Shown here: piece by piece, positions 43,882-53,247 of the stretch
Position numbering within the stretch: position 1 is the stretch's first letter
Layout of the letters: every line of letters starts with the position of its first letter
Origin: CAKZLS01 sp963701445
Lineage (GTDB): Bacteria; Pseudomonadota; Alphaproteobacteria; Rhodospirillales; Defluviicoccaceae
Assembly (NCBI GenBank): GCA_963701445.1
Contig: CAVPAM010000002.1
Coordinates: 202,068 to 266,067 of the forward strand
DNA: 64,000 nt
Direction: 5' to 3'
Made by a program: the position numbers and the translations under genes
The notes under the pieces: model-generated
The model's database searches: none
Told to the model about the DNA's origin: nothing
The model's input: only the letters and a program-made list of their open reading frames with translations

Positions 43882-44641
43882 TTACGGGCAACTCTGAGCG
43901 ACTGTCCAAAAGTCATCGGCCTTCAAGGCCGCGCCGCCGATGAGACCGCCATCGATATCCGGTTGCGCCAGTAGCTCCGCGGCATTTTTCGGATTCATCG
44001 AGCCACCATACAGTATTCGCATCGCGTCGGCGTTGGCTTGGCCGATTTTACCGGCCAGCTCGCCCCGGATCATGTGATGAACCTCCTGCGCCTGCTCTTT
44101 CGTCGCGGTGCGACCGGTTCCGATTGCCCAGACCGGCTCGTATGCGATCACGGTGTTGGCGCCCGTCGCTCCGTCGGGAAGAGACCCATGCACCTGTCGC
44201 TGATTGATCTCGAGACGTCTTGCCGGCATCCCGCTCCTCCAAGGTCTCGCCGACGCAAACGATCGCGATAAGACCCGCCGCCAACGCGGCTTCCGCCTTT
44301 GCCTTTACCACCGCGTCCGTCTCGCCGTGGTTGGTCCTGCGTTCGGAGTGCCCGACAATGACATAGGTACAACCCAAGTCCTTGAGCATCCAGGCGCTGA
44401 TGTCTCCCGTGTGAGCCCCCTTTTCCTGCATATGGCAGTCCTGTCCACCGACGGCGACGCCACTCCCCGCCACCTTATCGATGACCGAGGAAATAAGCGT
44501 GGCCGCCGGACAGACGAGAATCTCGAACTTCGGAGATGATCCGGACTTCGTCCGCGACGCGACATCGCCCGCCAGGGCCAGGCCGTCGGCCTTCAATCCG
44601 TTCATCTTCCAGTTGCCGGCGATCAAAAAGCGTCTGGCCAT
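43882..44641 (-). CDS. tpiA: Triosephosphate isomerase (frameshifted)
   Basis: TpiA interconverts dihydroxyacetone phosphate and glyceraldehyde 3-phosphate. The first frame gives IAGNWKMNG (catalytic Lys), the catalytic His of YVIVGHSERR and IVCVGETLEERDAGKT. It then shifts: a surplus base at 44215 separates it from LEINQRQVHGSL, AYEPVWAIGTGRTAT (catalytic Glu and flexible loop) and ILYGGSMNPKNAAEL. Corrected length is 252 residues, normal. The ppiD gene is divergent upstream; secG follows. Confidence 0.92.
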
Positions 44642-44900
44642 AATCTTCTCCCTGAAACCCAGTTGGATTAAAACACCATGAATAGCGATTTGGTTTGCAC
44701 GTCTTTAGCATAGCGTCGTGAGACGTCCAACACGTACCTCTCGCGAGACAGCTCCAAAATGTGGCCCGCCACCAGCAGCGGGCTGGTGTCGTTGGCGTTT
44801 GCGGCTTGCTAGGTTTCGCTCGCATTTCTATGATGCCAGACACTCACGTCGCCATACTGTCGCGAAATCACAATAAAGCCCACCTGACCTTAAGCCAGCC

Positions 44901-46781
44901 ATGCTCGAAGCCATTCGCAAGCGTTCCGCATCTTTCGTCGTCAAGCTCCTGTTATTGCTGCTCGTTCTCAGCTTCGGGCTTTGGGGCATCGGGGACGTAC
45001 TCAGTCCCAATCCGCAGAACGAATGGGCCGCGAAAGTCGGCGATGTAGCCGTTCCCAACTACGTTCTGCGTGACGAATATCAGAATGAGCTTCGCCGCCT
45101 TCGCCAGGTTCTCGGAAACGACATCGACCGGGAGCGCGCCCGCGATCTCGGCCTTCCCCAAAATGCCTTGAGTCAAATCGTCAATCGGACCCTTCTGGAC
45201 CTGGGGGCGGCCGACCTGGGGGTGGTCGCCAGCGACAACGTCGTCCGTCAAACCGTTCAGGCGAACCCCGTCTTTCGCAATCAACAGGGTTCCTTCGACA
45301 AGCAGGTATTCGATAATCTCATTCGGAACAGCGGTTTAACCGAGGTCGGCTATTTGGATACCGTGAGAGGCGATCTCGTTCGCGGGCAGTTCGTCAACAG
45401 CATATTGGCGGGTGCCGCCGCTCCGAGGCAGTTGTTGGATGAGCTGTACCGTTATCGAAACGAGAAGCGCGTCGTCACCTACATGCGGATCGAAAACGCG
45501 ACGATGACCGAATTGGCCGGCGCGGATGAAACCGCATTACGCGCTTTCCACGGCGAAAACGCGTCCCTGTTTACCGCTCCCGAATATCGATCGGTCACCG
45601 CGTTGATCTTGAACCCAAAGGATTTGACCGCCGAGATTTCGATTTCACGGGAAGAGCTGGAAACGGCTTTTCAGGAGAGGTTTGAAAGCTATGGCGAACC
45701 CGAGCGCCGTACTCTCGAGCAGATGACCTTCACGGACGAACAAGCGGGTCAGCTTGCCCTTGGACGCATCTCTGGCGGAGCGGACTTCGCTACCGTGGCG
45801 CAGGAGAACGCCGGCTTGGACGCCAATGCCATCCAGTTGGGAACCGTCAGTCGCGAACAAGTCCTGCCGGAATTGGCCGACGCCGCGTTCCAACTCCCGG
45901 AGGGAGCGGTGTCGAACCTTATAGAGAGCCCCCTCGGGTGGCATTTGATCCAAGTGACCTCGATCCAACCAGCGCAACGGCGGAGCCTGGATGAGGTCGG
46001 AGATCAGCTGACCAAAGAACTCGCCAATGAGAGGGCCATCGATGCCCTGATAGACCTCTCGGCCCGCTTGGAAGATGCCCTCGCCGGGGGCGCGACGTTG
46101 GAAGAAGCGGCCAGCCAGATTGGCTTGAAGCCGTTGAAGATCGAGGCCCTCGACAGCAACGGCCTCGACCCCGAAGGCAAGCAGGTCGGCGATCTACCTC
46201 AGGGCTTCGTGGATACGGCGTTCAGCACAAGCGAAAACACCGAGAGCCCGTTGGTCGAGGCGGACAGGGACGGCGGCTATTTCGTCGTGCGGGTCGACAA
46301 GGTTACCCCGGCGTCGCCTAAGCCCTTCGAGGTAGCCCGAACCGAGGTCGAGCAGGCCTGGGCGGCCGTGAAACGCAGCGAAGCCGCGGAAGTAAAAGCG
46401 AAGGCGATCGCCCGCGGTATCGAGGAGGGAGCATCATTCTCGGCGGCGGCTGCGGAACAAGGACTGACGGTAAACACCTCACCTCCCATCTCCCGTTCAG
46501 GCGAGGGAGCTTCGGTCGATCTGGAAATGGCCCTGATCCGTTCGGCGTTTCAAACTCAGCCGGAAAAGGTGTTTGTCGCCACGGGCCAGAATGCCGCGTT
46601 CGTGGCGAGCGTAACAGACGTCATCGCGGCCGACCCCGCGTCCGAAACTCAAAAATTCGATGCGCTCGCGCGCGATACGCAAGCCACCGAACAGAACGAT
46701 ATGCTCTCTCAGTTGACGCAGGGCCTTACAAAACAGTACCCGGTTGAAATCAACGCTCAAGCTGTCGAACAGCTTTATTAG
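44901..46781 (+). CDS. ppiD: PpiD-like periplasmic peptidyl-prolyl isomerase (SurA N-terminal)
   Basis: A membrane-anchored chaperone of 626 residues that assists folding of secreted proteins near the Sec channel. One N-terminal membrane helix (residues 12-32, FVVKLLLLLLVLSFGLWGI) is followed by a SurA_N chaperone domain (about 40-170). A central parvulin domain (about 265-365: ERRTLEQMTFTDEQAG, LPELADAAFQLPEGAVSNLIES, GWHLIQVTSI) and a second degenerate parvulin-like region (about 390-600) follow. In alphaproteobacteria it sits just before trpE, as here (11 bp), so co-transcription is likely. Confidence 0.9.
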   Translation: MLEAIRKRSASFVVKLLLLLLVLSFGLWGIGDVLSPNPQNEWAAKVGDVAVPNYVLRDEYQNELRRLRQVLGNDIDRERARDLGLPQNALSQIVNRTLLDLGAADLGVVASDNVVRQTVQANPVFRNQQGSFDKQVFDNLIRNSGLTEVGYLDTVRGDLVRGQFVNSILAGAAAPRQLLDELYRYRNEKRVVTYMRIENATMTELAGADETALRAFHGENASLFTAPEYRSVTALILNPKDLTAEISISREELETAFQERFESYGEPERRTLEQMTFTDEQAGQLALGRISGGADFATVAQENAGLDANAIQLGTVSREQVLPELADAAFQLPEGAVSNLIESPLGWHLIQVTSIQPAQRRSLDEVGDQLTKELANERAIDALIDLSARLEDALAGGATLEEAASQIGLKPLKIEALDSNGLDPEGKQVGDLPQGFVDTAFSTSENTESPLVEADRDGGYFVVRVDKVTPASPKPFEVARTEVEQAWAAVKRSEAAEVKAKAIARGIEEGASFSAAAAEQGLTVNTSPPISRSGEGASVDLEMALIRSAFQTQPEKVFVATGQNAAFVASVTDVIAADPASETQKFDALARDTQATEQNDMLSQLTQGLTKQYPVEINAQAVEQLY

Positions 46782-46792
46782 CGTGTTTTGAC

Positions 46793-48319
46793 ATGACACC
46801 GATCCCCGTTGAGCCGCCCTTTTCCAAATTCGAGGCCGCGTACGGCAGGGACCTGCCTCAAGTGGTATGGACGGATCTCGTCGGAGATCTGGAGACCCCC
46901 GTATCGGCGATGCTGAAGGTCGCCGACGGGCAGGCATTCAGCTTTCTGCTGGAATCCGTCGCCGGCGGAACCTTTCGGGGCCGTTACTCCTTCATCGGTC
47001 TCAAACCGGACCTGATCTGGCGGTGTTTCGGAGACCGCGCGGAGATCAACACCCAGGCATTGTCCGATCACGGCGCGTTTTCTCCATGCCCGGTGGGGCG
47101 GGAATCGGGCGCATTGGCGTCCTTGAGGGCCTTGATTGCGCGGTGCAAGGTGGATCTCCCCCCTGCCCTCCCGCCGATGGCGGCGGGATTGGTCGGATAC
47201 CTCGGCTACGATATGGTCAGGCTGATGGAACGGCTACCCGACGCCAATCCGGACGTTCTCGGATTGCCCGACGGTCTGTTCATGAGGCCGACCCTGGTCG
47301 CGGTTTTCGACAACGTCGAAGACAAAATCACGCTCATTACACCGGTGTGGCCGAATCGGGAAACGAGCGCCGGCACGGCTTACCGCGAGGCTCAAGAGAG
47401 GCTTTCCGACACGGTCGCCGAACTGGAGCGCAGCCTTGGCGCCAAGAAGTCAAAACGGAGAAATCCGGAACCGGCACCCGAGGCGACCTCGAACATCAGT
47501 CGTGAGCGATATCATGAGATCGTCGAAACGGCGAAGGAGTACATCGTCGCCGGGGACATCTTTCAGGTCGTCCCATCGCAGCGATTCATGGTCCCGTTCA
47601 AGTTGCCGCCGTTTTCGCTCTATCGTGCCCTCCGACGCCTCAATCCATCGCCGTTTTTGTTTTTTCTCGATTTCGGTGCGTTCGCCGTCGTCGGCTCAAG
47701 CCCGGAGATCATGGTTCGGATGCGCGATGGCAAGGTCACGATCCGTCCGATCGCGGGAACGAGACGCCGGGGAAATACGATCGAGGAAGATCATGCCCTC
47801 GGCCAGGAACTCTTGGCGGACCCGAAAGAACGCGCGGAACACCTCATGCTGCTGGATCTCGGCCGTAATGACGTGGGCCGCGTGGCCAAGGTCGGTACGG
47901 TGCGGGTGACGGAGCAAATGATCATCGAACGGTACTCGCATGTGATGCATATCGTTTCCAATGTCGAAGGTGAGCTGAACCCGAAGTATGACGCCATCAG
48001 CGCCTTGATCGCCGGTTTCCCCGCCGGCACGGTGTCCGGCGCTCCCAAGGTTCGGGCAATGGAAATCATCGACGAACTCGAACCGGAACGCCGTGGCATT
48101 TACGGCGGCTGCATCGGTTACATCGATGCGAACGGTGAAATGGACACCTGCATCGCACTGCGAACCGGGATCGTTAAGGACGGAAAACTTTTTGTGCAGG
48201 CGGGCGGTGGCGTCGTCGCCGACAGCGATCCGGAGTTCGAATATCAGGAGAGCCGCAACAAGGCCCGCGCACTTCTGCATGCGGCGGAGGAAGCCAGCAA
48301 GTTTTTCCAGGACGGGTAG
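46793..48319 (+). CDS. trpE: Anthranilate synthase component I
   Basis: TrpE forms anthranilate from chorismate using ammonia supplied by TrpG. The 508-residue chain has the N-terminal feedback domain (LLESVAGGTFRGRYSFIG, the region of the LLES tryptophan-binding motif). The chorismate-binding core follows: YIVAGDIFQVVPSQRF, PSPFLFFLDFG, RPIAGTRRRG, ELLADPKERAEHLMLLDLGRND, SAPKVRAMEIIDELE and YGGCIGY. It follows ppiD. trpG is about 2 kb downstream, separated by an SDR gene and an LpxO-like gene. Confidence 0.96.
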   Translation: MTPIPVEPPFSKFEAAYGRDLPQVVWTDLVGDLETPVSAMLKVADGQAFSFLLESVAGGTFRGRYSFIGLKPDLIWRCFGDRAEINTQALSDHGAFSPCPVGRESGALASLRALIARCKVDLPPALPPMAAGLVGYLGYDMVRLMERLPDANPDVLGLPDGLFMRPTLVAVFDNVEDKITLITPVWPNRETSAGTAYREAQERLSDTVAELERSLGAKKSKRRNPEPAPEATSNISRERYHEIVETAKEYIVAGDIFQVVPSQRFMVPFKLPPFSLYRALRRLNPSPFLFFLDFGAFAVVGSSPEIMVRMRDGKVTIRPIAGTRRRGNTIEEDHALGQELLADPKERAEHLMLLDLGRNDVGRVAKVGTVRVTEQMIIERYSHVMHIVSNVEGELNPKYDAISALIAGFPAGTVSGAPKVRAMEIIDELEPERRGIYGGCIGYIDANGEMDTCIALRTGIVKDGKLFVQAGGGVVADSDPEFEYQESRNKARALLHAAEEASKFFQDG

Positions 48320-48376
48320 CGCGGGCTCGTCTCCTTGGGTGGGCGGCTACACGATAGAAACAAGCTCAGGTCACCA

Positions 48377-49162
48377 ATGACAGTCACTTTTGTCGCCGGT
48401 GCATCGTCGGGTATCGGACGAAGCGTTGCAAAGGGTCTCGCCGCCCGAGGGGAATGGGTGGCCGTGGTCGCCCGGCGAAAGGATTTGTTGGACAGTCTCG
48501 TGACCGAAATCGAAAGCGCGGGCGGCAGGGCCCTGGCCGTTCAATGTGATGTGACCGACATCGCCGAGGTCGTCGCGGCGGTGGAAAAGGTTGAAAACGC
48601 CCTTGGGCCGATCGATCGATTGATCGCCAACGTCGGCGGCGGGAAACGAACCTATGTCGATACGTTCCAATCGTCGCACATAAGAGACGTCATGACGTTG
48701 AACGTCGTCGCCACGTCAAACTGCATCGAGGCCGTCTTGCCGGGAATGCTCGACCGGTCCGCCGGCCATATCGTCGCGACCGGTAGTCTCGCGTGTTACC
48801 GGGGACTGCCCCAGGCCGCCGCTTATTCCGCCGCCAAGGCCGCGATCACCAATATGATGGAAAGCCTCAGAATCGACCTCCGGCCCCGCGGTATCGACGT
48901 GACGCTCCTGTTGCCCGGTTTCGTGCGCACCAAGCCACTGAGCAAGAAGAAACGCCCGTTCGAAATGGAGCTCGAAGAGGCAACGACGCGGATGGTCCGA
49001 GCCATCGAGAAGCGCAAGAGCCGCTACGCCTTTCCCCTGCCGCTGGCGGCCCTGTTCGGCATCGGGCGGCTTCTTCCCTCGGCCCTCTACGACCGTCTCC
49101 TTACAGGACGTGGCAAGAAGCCGAAAAGGATTGATGCCGCGAAGCGGCAACAAGACGCATAG
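48377..49162 (+). CDS. Short-chain dehydrogenase/reductase
   Basis: A 261-residue classical SDR. The NAD(P)-binding motif GASSGIGRSVAKGL is at residues 7-20, the second motif is ANVGGG (about 84), the catalytic Ser is in ATGSLACYRG and the YxxxK pair in YSAAKAAITNM (about 153-157). The Arg-rich VARRK after the second strand favours NADPH. The C-terminal 60 residues resemble the membrane-associated DltE/SDR type (YAFPLPLAALFGIGRLLPSALYDRLL in overview). The substrate cannot be told. It lies between trpE and the LpxO-like gene; a role in tryptophan synthesis is not implied. Confidence 0.87.
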   Translation: MTVTFVAGASSGIGRSVAKGLAARGEWVAVVARRKDLLDSLVTEIESAGGRALAVQCDVTDIAEVVAAVEKVENALGPIDRLIANVGGGKRTYVDTFQSSHIRDVMTLNVVATSNCIEAVLPGMLDRSAGHIVATGSLACYRGLPQAAAYSAAKAAITNMMESLRIDLRPRGIDVTLLLPGFVRTKPLSKKKRPFEMELEEATTRMVRAIEKRKSRYAFPLPLAALFGIGRLLPSALYDRLLTGRGKKPKRIDAAKRQQDA

Positions 49163-49366
49163 GGTTCACCGATTGCTGAAAAATCCGGAATCGCCATGGA
49201 CTCGGCGATGAAACAGAGATGAAGTAGTATCGTTGGCGAGCCGGCGTGTCTGAAAAATGTGCCCGCCTGTTTGTTGCCAGTTTGAGAGAGATGCGAATGG
49301 CTGATATCATCCGCCATTCGCCGTGGAAAACACCGCAATCAACGTGACGAGAGGGAAGACATAACC

Positions 49367-50146
49367 ATGGGTGCCGCCGCCAGTCTGGACACCTTTAGAT
49401 CGATTCGACGAAAATATGTGAGGAACTACGGCAAGCCGCTCCTCCGAAGATTCGATCGTTTCATGGCCGAGCAGTCCCTGATCCCCAATGAACCGGTTCT
49501 GGATTCGGCCCTGTTTCCCTGGACAAAAACTCTTGAGGATAATTGGCGCGATATCCAATCGGAACTTCTCAATATCCTTCAATACAGAGACGATATACCG
49601 CGATTTCAGGATCTGTCCCCCGATCAGTACAAGATTTCTCCGGACGATATGTGGAAAACCTTCGCCCTGTTCGGCTTTGGTTACCGCTCGGAGTTGAACT
49701 GCGAACTGTGCCCAAAGACAACCGCTCTTTTGGAGCGGATTCCCAATTTGAAGACAGCGTTCTTCTCGATTCTGGCCCCCGGAAAGCACGTTCCGCGACA
49801 TAAAGGGGTAACGAAAGGTTTCGTTCGCTGCCATTTGGGACTCATCGTCCCAAAGGAAAGAGAAAACTGTTTCATGGATGTGGATGGCACCAAGTGTGTA
49901 TGGGAAGAAGGCCATGCCTTCATGTTTGACGACACGTTCCCCCATGAAGTCTTCAACGATACGCAGGAAGAGCGCGTCGTGCTGCTGATCGATGTCGAAC
50001 GTCCGATGACCCGCAAAGGTCTTTTCGCAAGTCGCTTGGCGATGTGGATCCTTCGCCGAACGGCGTATGTCGTCGATGCGCGGCGAAATCAAGAAATGTG
50101 GGAAAAACGATTGCGATCCAGACTTCAGGCATCAGGGGAAGCTTGA
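49367..50146 (+). CDS. Aspartyl/asparaginyl beta-hydroxylase-type dioxygenase (LpxO-like)
   Basis: A 259-residue Fe(II)/2-oxoglutarate dioxygenase domain protein. The metal and cosubstrate residues are visible: KHVPRHKGVTKGFVRCHLGLIVP (HxG..KG..R.HLGL pattern, about residues 142-164) and EEGHAFMFDDTFPHEVFNDT, containing the distal His (about 182-200), then VVLLIDVERPM. Family members hydroxylate lipid A acyl chains (LpxO) or protein side chains. A signal peptide is lacking, and the C-terminal basic helix (residues 218-240) could contact the membrane. LpxO-like activity is a guess from length and motif style. Confidence 0.82.
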   Translation: MGAAASLDTFRSIRRKYVRNYGKPLLRRFDRFMAEQSLIPNEPVLDSALFPWTKTLEDNWRDIQSELLNILQYRDDIPRFQDLSPDQYKISPDDMWKTFALFGFGYRSELNCELCPKTTALLERIPNLKTAFFSILAPGKHVPRHKGVTKGFVRCHLGLIVPKERENCFMDVDGTKCVWEEGHAFMFDDTFPHEVFNDTQEERVVLLIDVERPMTRKGLFASRLAMWILRRTAYVVDARRNQEMWEKRLRSRLQASGEA

Positions 50147-50253
50147 GGGGCCAGGACACCCGTGACGACGAGATCCGGGAACGGCGGCCTTTGTATTGAG
50201 ACTCGTATCCCTCGACGCTGACCGGATTTGCCCGCCGGCTTTTTCCGACAAAT

Positions 50254-50285
50254 CATAAAGTCTCCCTAACCGAGGAGACTTTATG
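50254..50285 (+). promoter_or_regulatory. Perfect 12-bp hairpin covering an SD and start codon before trpG
   Basis: CATAAAGTCTCC (50254-50265) and GGAGACTTTATG (50274-50285) pair over 12 bp with an 8-base loop. The right arm contains the GAGGAG-type ribosome site (50272-50277) and the in-frame ATG at 50283, which lies 39 bp before the usual trpG start. When folded, the RNA would hide that site; as DNA it could be an operator. It has no T tract, so it is not a simple terminator. Confidence 0.7.
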
Positions 50286-50321
50286 CCGACACCAAACGAT
50301 GAAAGCGTCAAATCAAACAGC

Positions 50322-50910
50322 ATGTTCCTCCTCATCGATAACTACGATAGCTTCACTTACAACTTGTTTCACTACCTCGGTGAACTGGGTGCCGATGTGG
50401 AAGTGCGCCGTAACGATGCCTTGACCGTCGAGGAAGCGTTGGCGACGGGCCCGGCCGGCATCGTGATTTCTCCGGGACCGTGTGATCCGGATCGCGCCGG
50501 AATTTCCGTCGAACTGATTCGCGCGGCCGCGGGTTCGGTTCCCGTATTGGGCGTCTGTCTCGGGCATCAGGGCATTGGCCAGGCATTCGGCGGGCGCGTG
50601 GTCCGCGCCCCCGCTCCGATGCACGGCAAGGTCAGCGCGATCACACACGACGGCACCGGACTGTTCGATGGGTTGCCCTCCCCGTTCGTCGCCAACCGCT
50701 ATCATTCCTTGATGGTCGCGCGAGACGGATTTCCCGCGTGCCTTCGCGTGACGGCCGAAAGCGAGGATGGAGTCATTCAGGGCCTCGAGCATCGAGAGCT
50801 CCCGATCTTCGGCGTGCAGTTCCATCCGGAAAGCATCGCGACCGAGCACGGACACAGGCTTCTACGAGAATTTCATCGATATCGCGGCGAAACGCGGGGA
50901 GTGCGTCTTA
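50322..50910 (+). CDS. trpG: Anthranilate synthase component II (glutamine amidotransferase; frameshifted)
   Basis: TrpG supplies ammonia to TrpE. The class I amidotransferase motifs are intact: MFLLIDNYDSFTYNL, VISPGPCDPD, the catalytic Cys in VLGVCLGHQGIGQAFGG, ANRYHSLMV and the His-Glu pair in GVQFHPESIATEHG. After HRLL the frame is lost. Removing one base at 50864 gives ENFIDIAAKRGECVL, the expected TrpG end. That corrected frame has no stop before the trpD ATG, so it would run into TrpD as a 538-residue fusion unless a second indel (CTTAATG for CTAATG) hides a TAA. An upstream ATG at 50283 with a better ribosome site would add 13 residues. Confidence 0.88.
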
Positions 50911-51939
50911 ATGGCCGGTCAGGACAAGATGAAAGTTTTTCTGGCCAAGGTCGCCAGCGGAACGCCCCTCGTCCAGGAAGAAGCGAGAGACGCGTTCGAC
51001 ATCATCATGTCGGGCGATGCCACTCCGGCGCAAATCGGCGCGTTCCTCATGGGACTGCGGATCAGGGGAGAAACCGTCGACGAAATAACGGGTGCCGTCC
51101 GCGTCATGCGCGAGAAAACATTGCGCGTTTCCGCGCCCGCCGGAGCGATCGACATCGTCGGAACGGGAGGCGACGCGGCGGGAACCTACAATATCTCGAC
51201 GGCCGCCGCCCTGGTCGCGGCGGCCGCCGGGGTGACCGTGGCGAAACACGGCAATCGAGCCCTGTCATCGAAGTGTGGATCCGCCGACGTCCTGGTCGCG
51301 CTCGGGGTCAAAATCGACGCGGACATGGCTCTTGTCGAGAAGGCGATCAGGGACGTCGGGATCGGTTTTCTGATGGCTCCTCGACACCATGCCGCGATGC
51401 GCCACGTCGCCGGACCGAGGGTGGAGATTGGAACACGGACCATTTTCAATCTTCTGGGCCCCCTGTCCAATCCCGCCGGAGTGACACGACAATTCACCGG
51501 TGTCTTCGCCCGCGAATGGATCACTCCCATGGCCGAGGTCCTTGGCAATCTCGGAACGGAGCATGCGTGGGTCGTTCACGGCGCCGACGGCTTGGATGAA
51601 TTGAGTACGACGGGGCCCTCGTACGTGGCCGAACTCCGGAACGGGGCGGTCAGAACGTTCGAGGTGGTTCCCGAAGACGCCAACCTGCCCCGGGCGCGAC
51701 TGCGGGACCTCAAGGGCGGGGACGCCGCTACCAACGCGGCGGCCATGCGCGCGTTGCTGGAGGGAACGAAAAACGCCTTTCGCGACGCGGCGATTTTCAA
51801 CGCCGCCGCGGCGCTGATTGTCGCGGGCAAGGCCGAGACCCTCATGGATGGAACCGCCAAGGCCGCCGCCGCGATCAACTCCGGGCGCGCGAAAGCGACC
51901 CTGGACAAGCTGATCGAAACGACGAACCTCTCGCCCTGA
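50911..51939 (+). CDS. trpD: Anthranilate phosphoribosyltransferase
   Basis: TrpD joins anthranilate to phosphoribosyl pyrophosphate. The 342-residue product starts MAGQDKMKVFLAKVASG and has the glycine-rich PRPP loop IVGTGGDAAGTYNISTAAA (about residues 78-96), VAKHGNRALSSKCGSADVLVALG (in overview), FLMAPRHHAAM and FNLLGPLSNPAG. The ATG at 50911 follows GGGGAG at suitable distance, so independent initiation is plausible. After correcting the trpG indel the two frames become continuous. trpC begins 8 bp downstream. Confidence 0.95.
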   Translation: MAGQDKMKVFLAKVASGTPLVQEEARDAFDIIMSGDATPAQIGAFLMGLRIRGETVDEITGAVRVMREKTLRVSAPAGAIDIVGTGGDAAGTYNISTAAALVAAAAGVTVAKHGNRALSSKCGSADVLVALGVKIDADMALVEKAIRDVGIGFLMAPRHHAAMRHVAGPRVEIGTRTIFNLLGPLSNPAGVTRQFTGVFAREWITPMAEVLGNLGTEHAWVVHGADGLDELSTTGPSYVAELRNGAVRTFEVVPEDANLPRARLRDLKGGDAATNAAAMRALLEGTKNAFRDAAIFNAAAALIVAGKAETLMDGTAKAAAAINSGRAKATLDKLIETTNLSP

Positions 51940-51947
51940 TATCCCAG

Positions 51948-52742
51948 ATGATCGACATCCTCAGCCAAATCTGCGCCAAGAAACGCGATCATCTGCGCGA
52001 GCGAAAGCGTCTCCACCCTCTCTCCGAGGTCTACTCCCAGGCTCAACGAGCAACGCCTCCCCGTGGATTTTCGGATCGGCTGAAAGAGGCCATCGCCGCC
52101 GGAAAATACGGATTGATCGCTGAAATCAAGAAAGCGTCGCCATCAAAGGGCGTGATACGCGAAGACTTCGACCCGCGCGCCTTGGCGGCCGCGTACAATG
52201 CCGGAGGCGCGAGTTGCCTGTCCGTGCTTACGGACGTTCCATACTTTCAAGGCAGCGATTCGTATCTCCGCGACGCAAGAAAAGCGGTGAACCTGCCGGT
52301 TCTGCGCAAGGACTTCATTTTGGACCCCTATCAGATCGTCGAAAGCCGGGCGATCGGCGCGGACTGCGTGCTTCTCATTCTTGCCGCCCTGGATAACGGC
52401 CAGGCTCGGGAACTCGCCGCCACCGCCGTCGAGCTCGACATGGACGTGTTGGTCGAAGTGCACGATCGCCCGGAAATGACCCGGGCGATCGAGCTGGGCG
52501 CCGCGTTGATCGGGATCAACAACCGAAACCTGAAGACCCTTGAAGTTGATCTCGGTACGACGGAAGAACTGGCGCGCGACATCCCCAAGGATCGCCTTTT
52601 GGTCAGCGAAAGTGGTCTCGCCACACCATCCGACCTTGCCCGGATGGCCGCCTTGGGCGTTCAATGTTTCCTCATCGGCGAGTCCCTAATGCGCGAAACC
52701 GACGTGGCAGCCGCCACGCGCGCACTTCTTCGCCGCGACTAG
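51948..52742 (+). CDS. trpC: Indole-3-glycerol phosphate synthase
   Basis: TrpC closes the indole ring from carboxyphenylamino-deoxyribulose phosphate. The 264-residue TIM barrel has IAEIKKASPSKGVIREDF (catalytic Lys), GGASCLSVLTD, LPVLRKDFILDPYQI, VLLILAAL, LVEVHDRPEM, GINNRNLKTLEVDL and LLVSESGL. It is monofunctional, without the PRAI domain, as usual in this lineage. The moaC gene follows after 19 bp. Confidence 0.96.
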   Translation: MIDILSQICAKKRDHLRERKRLHPLSEVYSQAQRATPPRGFSDRLKEAIAAGKYGLIAEIKKASPSKGVIREDFDPRALAAAYNAGGASCLSVLTDVPYFQGSDSYLRDARKAVNLPVLRKDFILDPYQIVESRAIGADCVLLILAALDNGQARELAATAVELDMDVLVEVHDRPEMTRAIELGAALIGINNRNLKTLEVDLGTTEELARDIPKDRLLVSESGLATPSDLARMAALGVQCFLIGESLMRETDVAAATRALLRRD

Positions 52743-52761
52743 CGGTCTGAAACTCGGAAGG

Positions 52762-53247
52762 ATGACTAACGTGACGGAACTCACGCACTTCGACGCGGAT
52801 GGCAACGCGGTCATGGTCGACGTTTCGGGCAAGACCGTCACCGAACGCGTCGCGGTCGCCGAAGCCCGCGTGATCGTTCAACCCGAAACAATGAAGCTGA
52901 TCGTCGAGGGCGGCATGAAAAAGGGCGACGTCCTCGGCGTGGCCCGGCTCGCGGGGATCATGGGAGCGAAGCGAACCCCGGATCTCATTCCGCTGTGTCA
53001 TCCGCTCGGCCTCTCTTCCGTGACCGTCAACCTGCGGTGCGACCAGGGGAAAAGCAGCATTGTCGTAACCGCCACCTGTCGTGTCGTCGCCCGCACCGGT
53101 GTCGAAATGGAGGCATTGACGGCCGCCGCGGTCGCGTCCCTGACAGTCTATGACATGTGCAAGGCGGTTGACCGGTCGATCCGGATAACCGATCTGCGCC
53201 TGGTCCACAAATCGGGAGGCCGATCCGGTACTTTCGATGCACCGTGA
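52762..53247 (+). CDS. moaC: Cyclic pyranopterin monophosphate synthase
   Basis: MoaC acts with MoaA in the first step of molybdenum cofactor synthesis. The 161-residue product has MVDVSGKTVTERVAVAEA, the catalytic KRTPDLIPLCHPL motif (about residues 72-84), EMEALTAAAVASLTVYDMCKAVD (in overview) and the C-terminal LVHKSGGRSG. All conserved. moeA begins 11 bases before its stop, in an overlapping frame, indicating translational coupling. Confidence 0.96.
   Translation: MTNVTELTHFDADGNAVMVDVSGKTVTERVAVAEARVIVQPETMKLIVEGGMKKGDVLGVARLAGIMGAKRTPDLIPLCHPLGLSSVTVNLRCDQGKSSIVVTATCRVVARTGVEMEALTAAAVASLTVYDMCKAVDRSIRITDLRLVHKSGGRSGTFDAP

Noticed and set aside
44739..44748. TCTCGCGAGA palindrome between tpiA and ppiD
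   Set aside because: A 10-bp palindrome is expected by chance at this GC content; no second arm or conserved spacing was seen.
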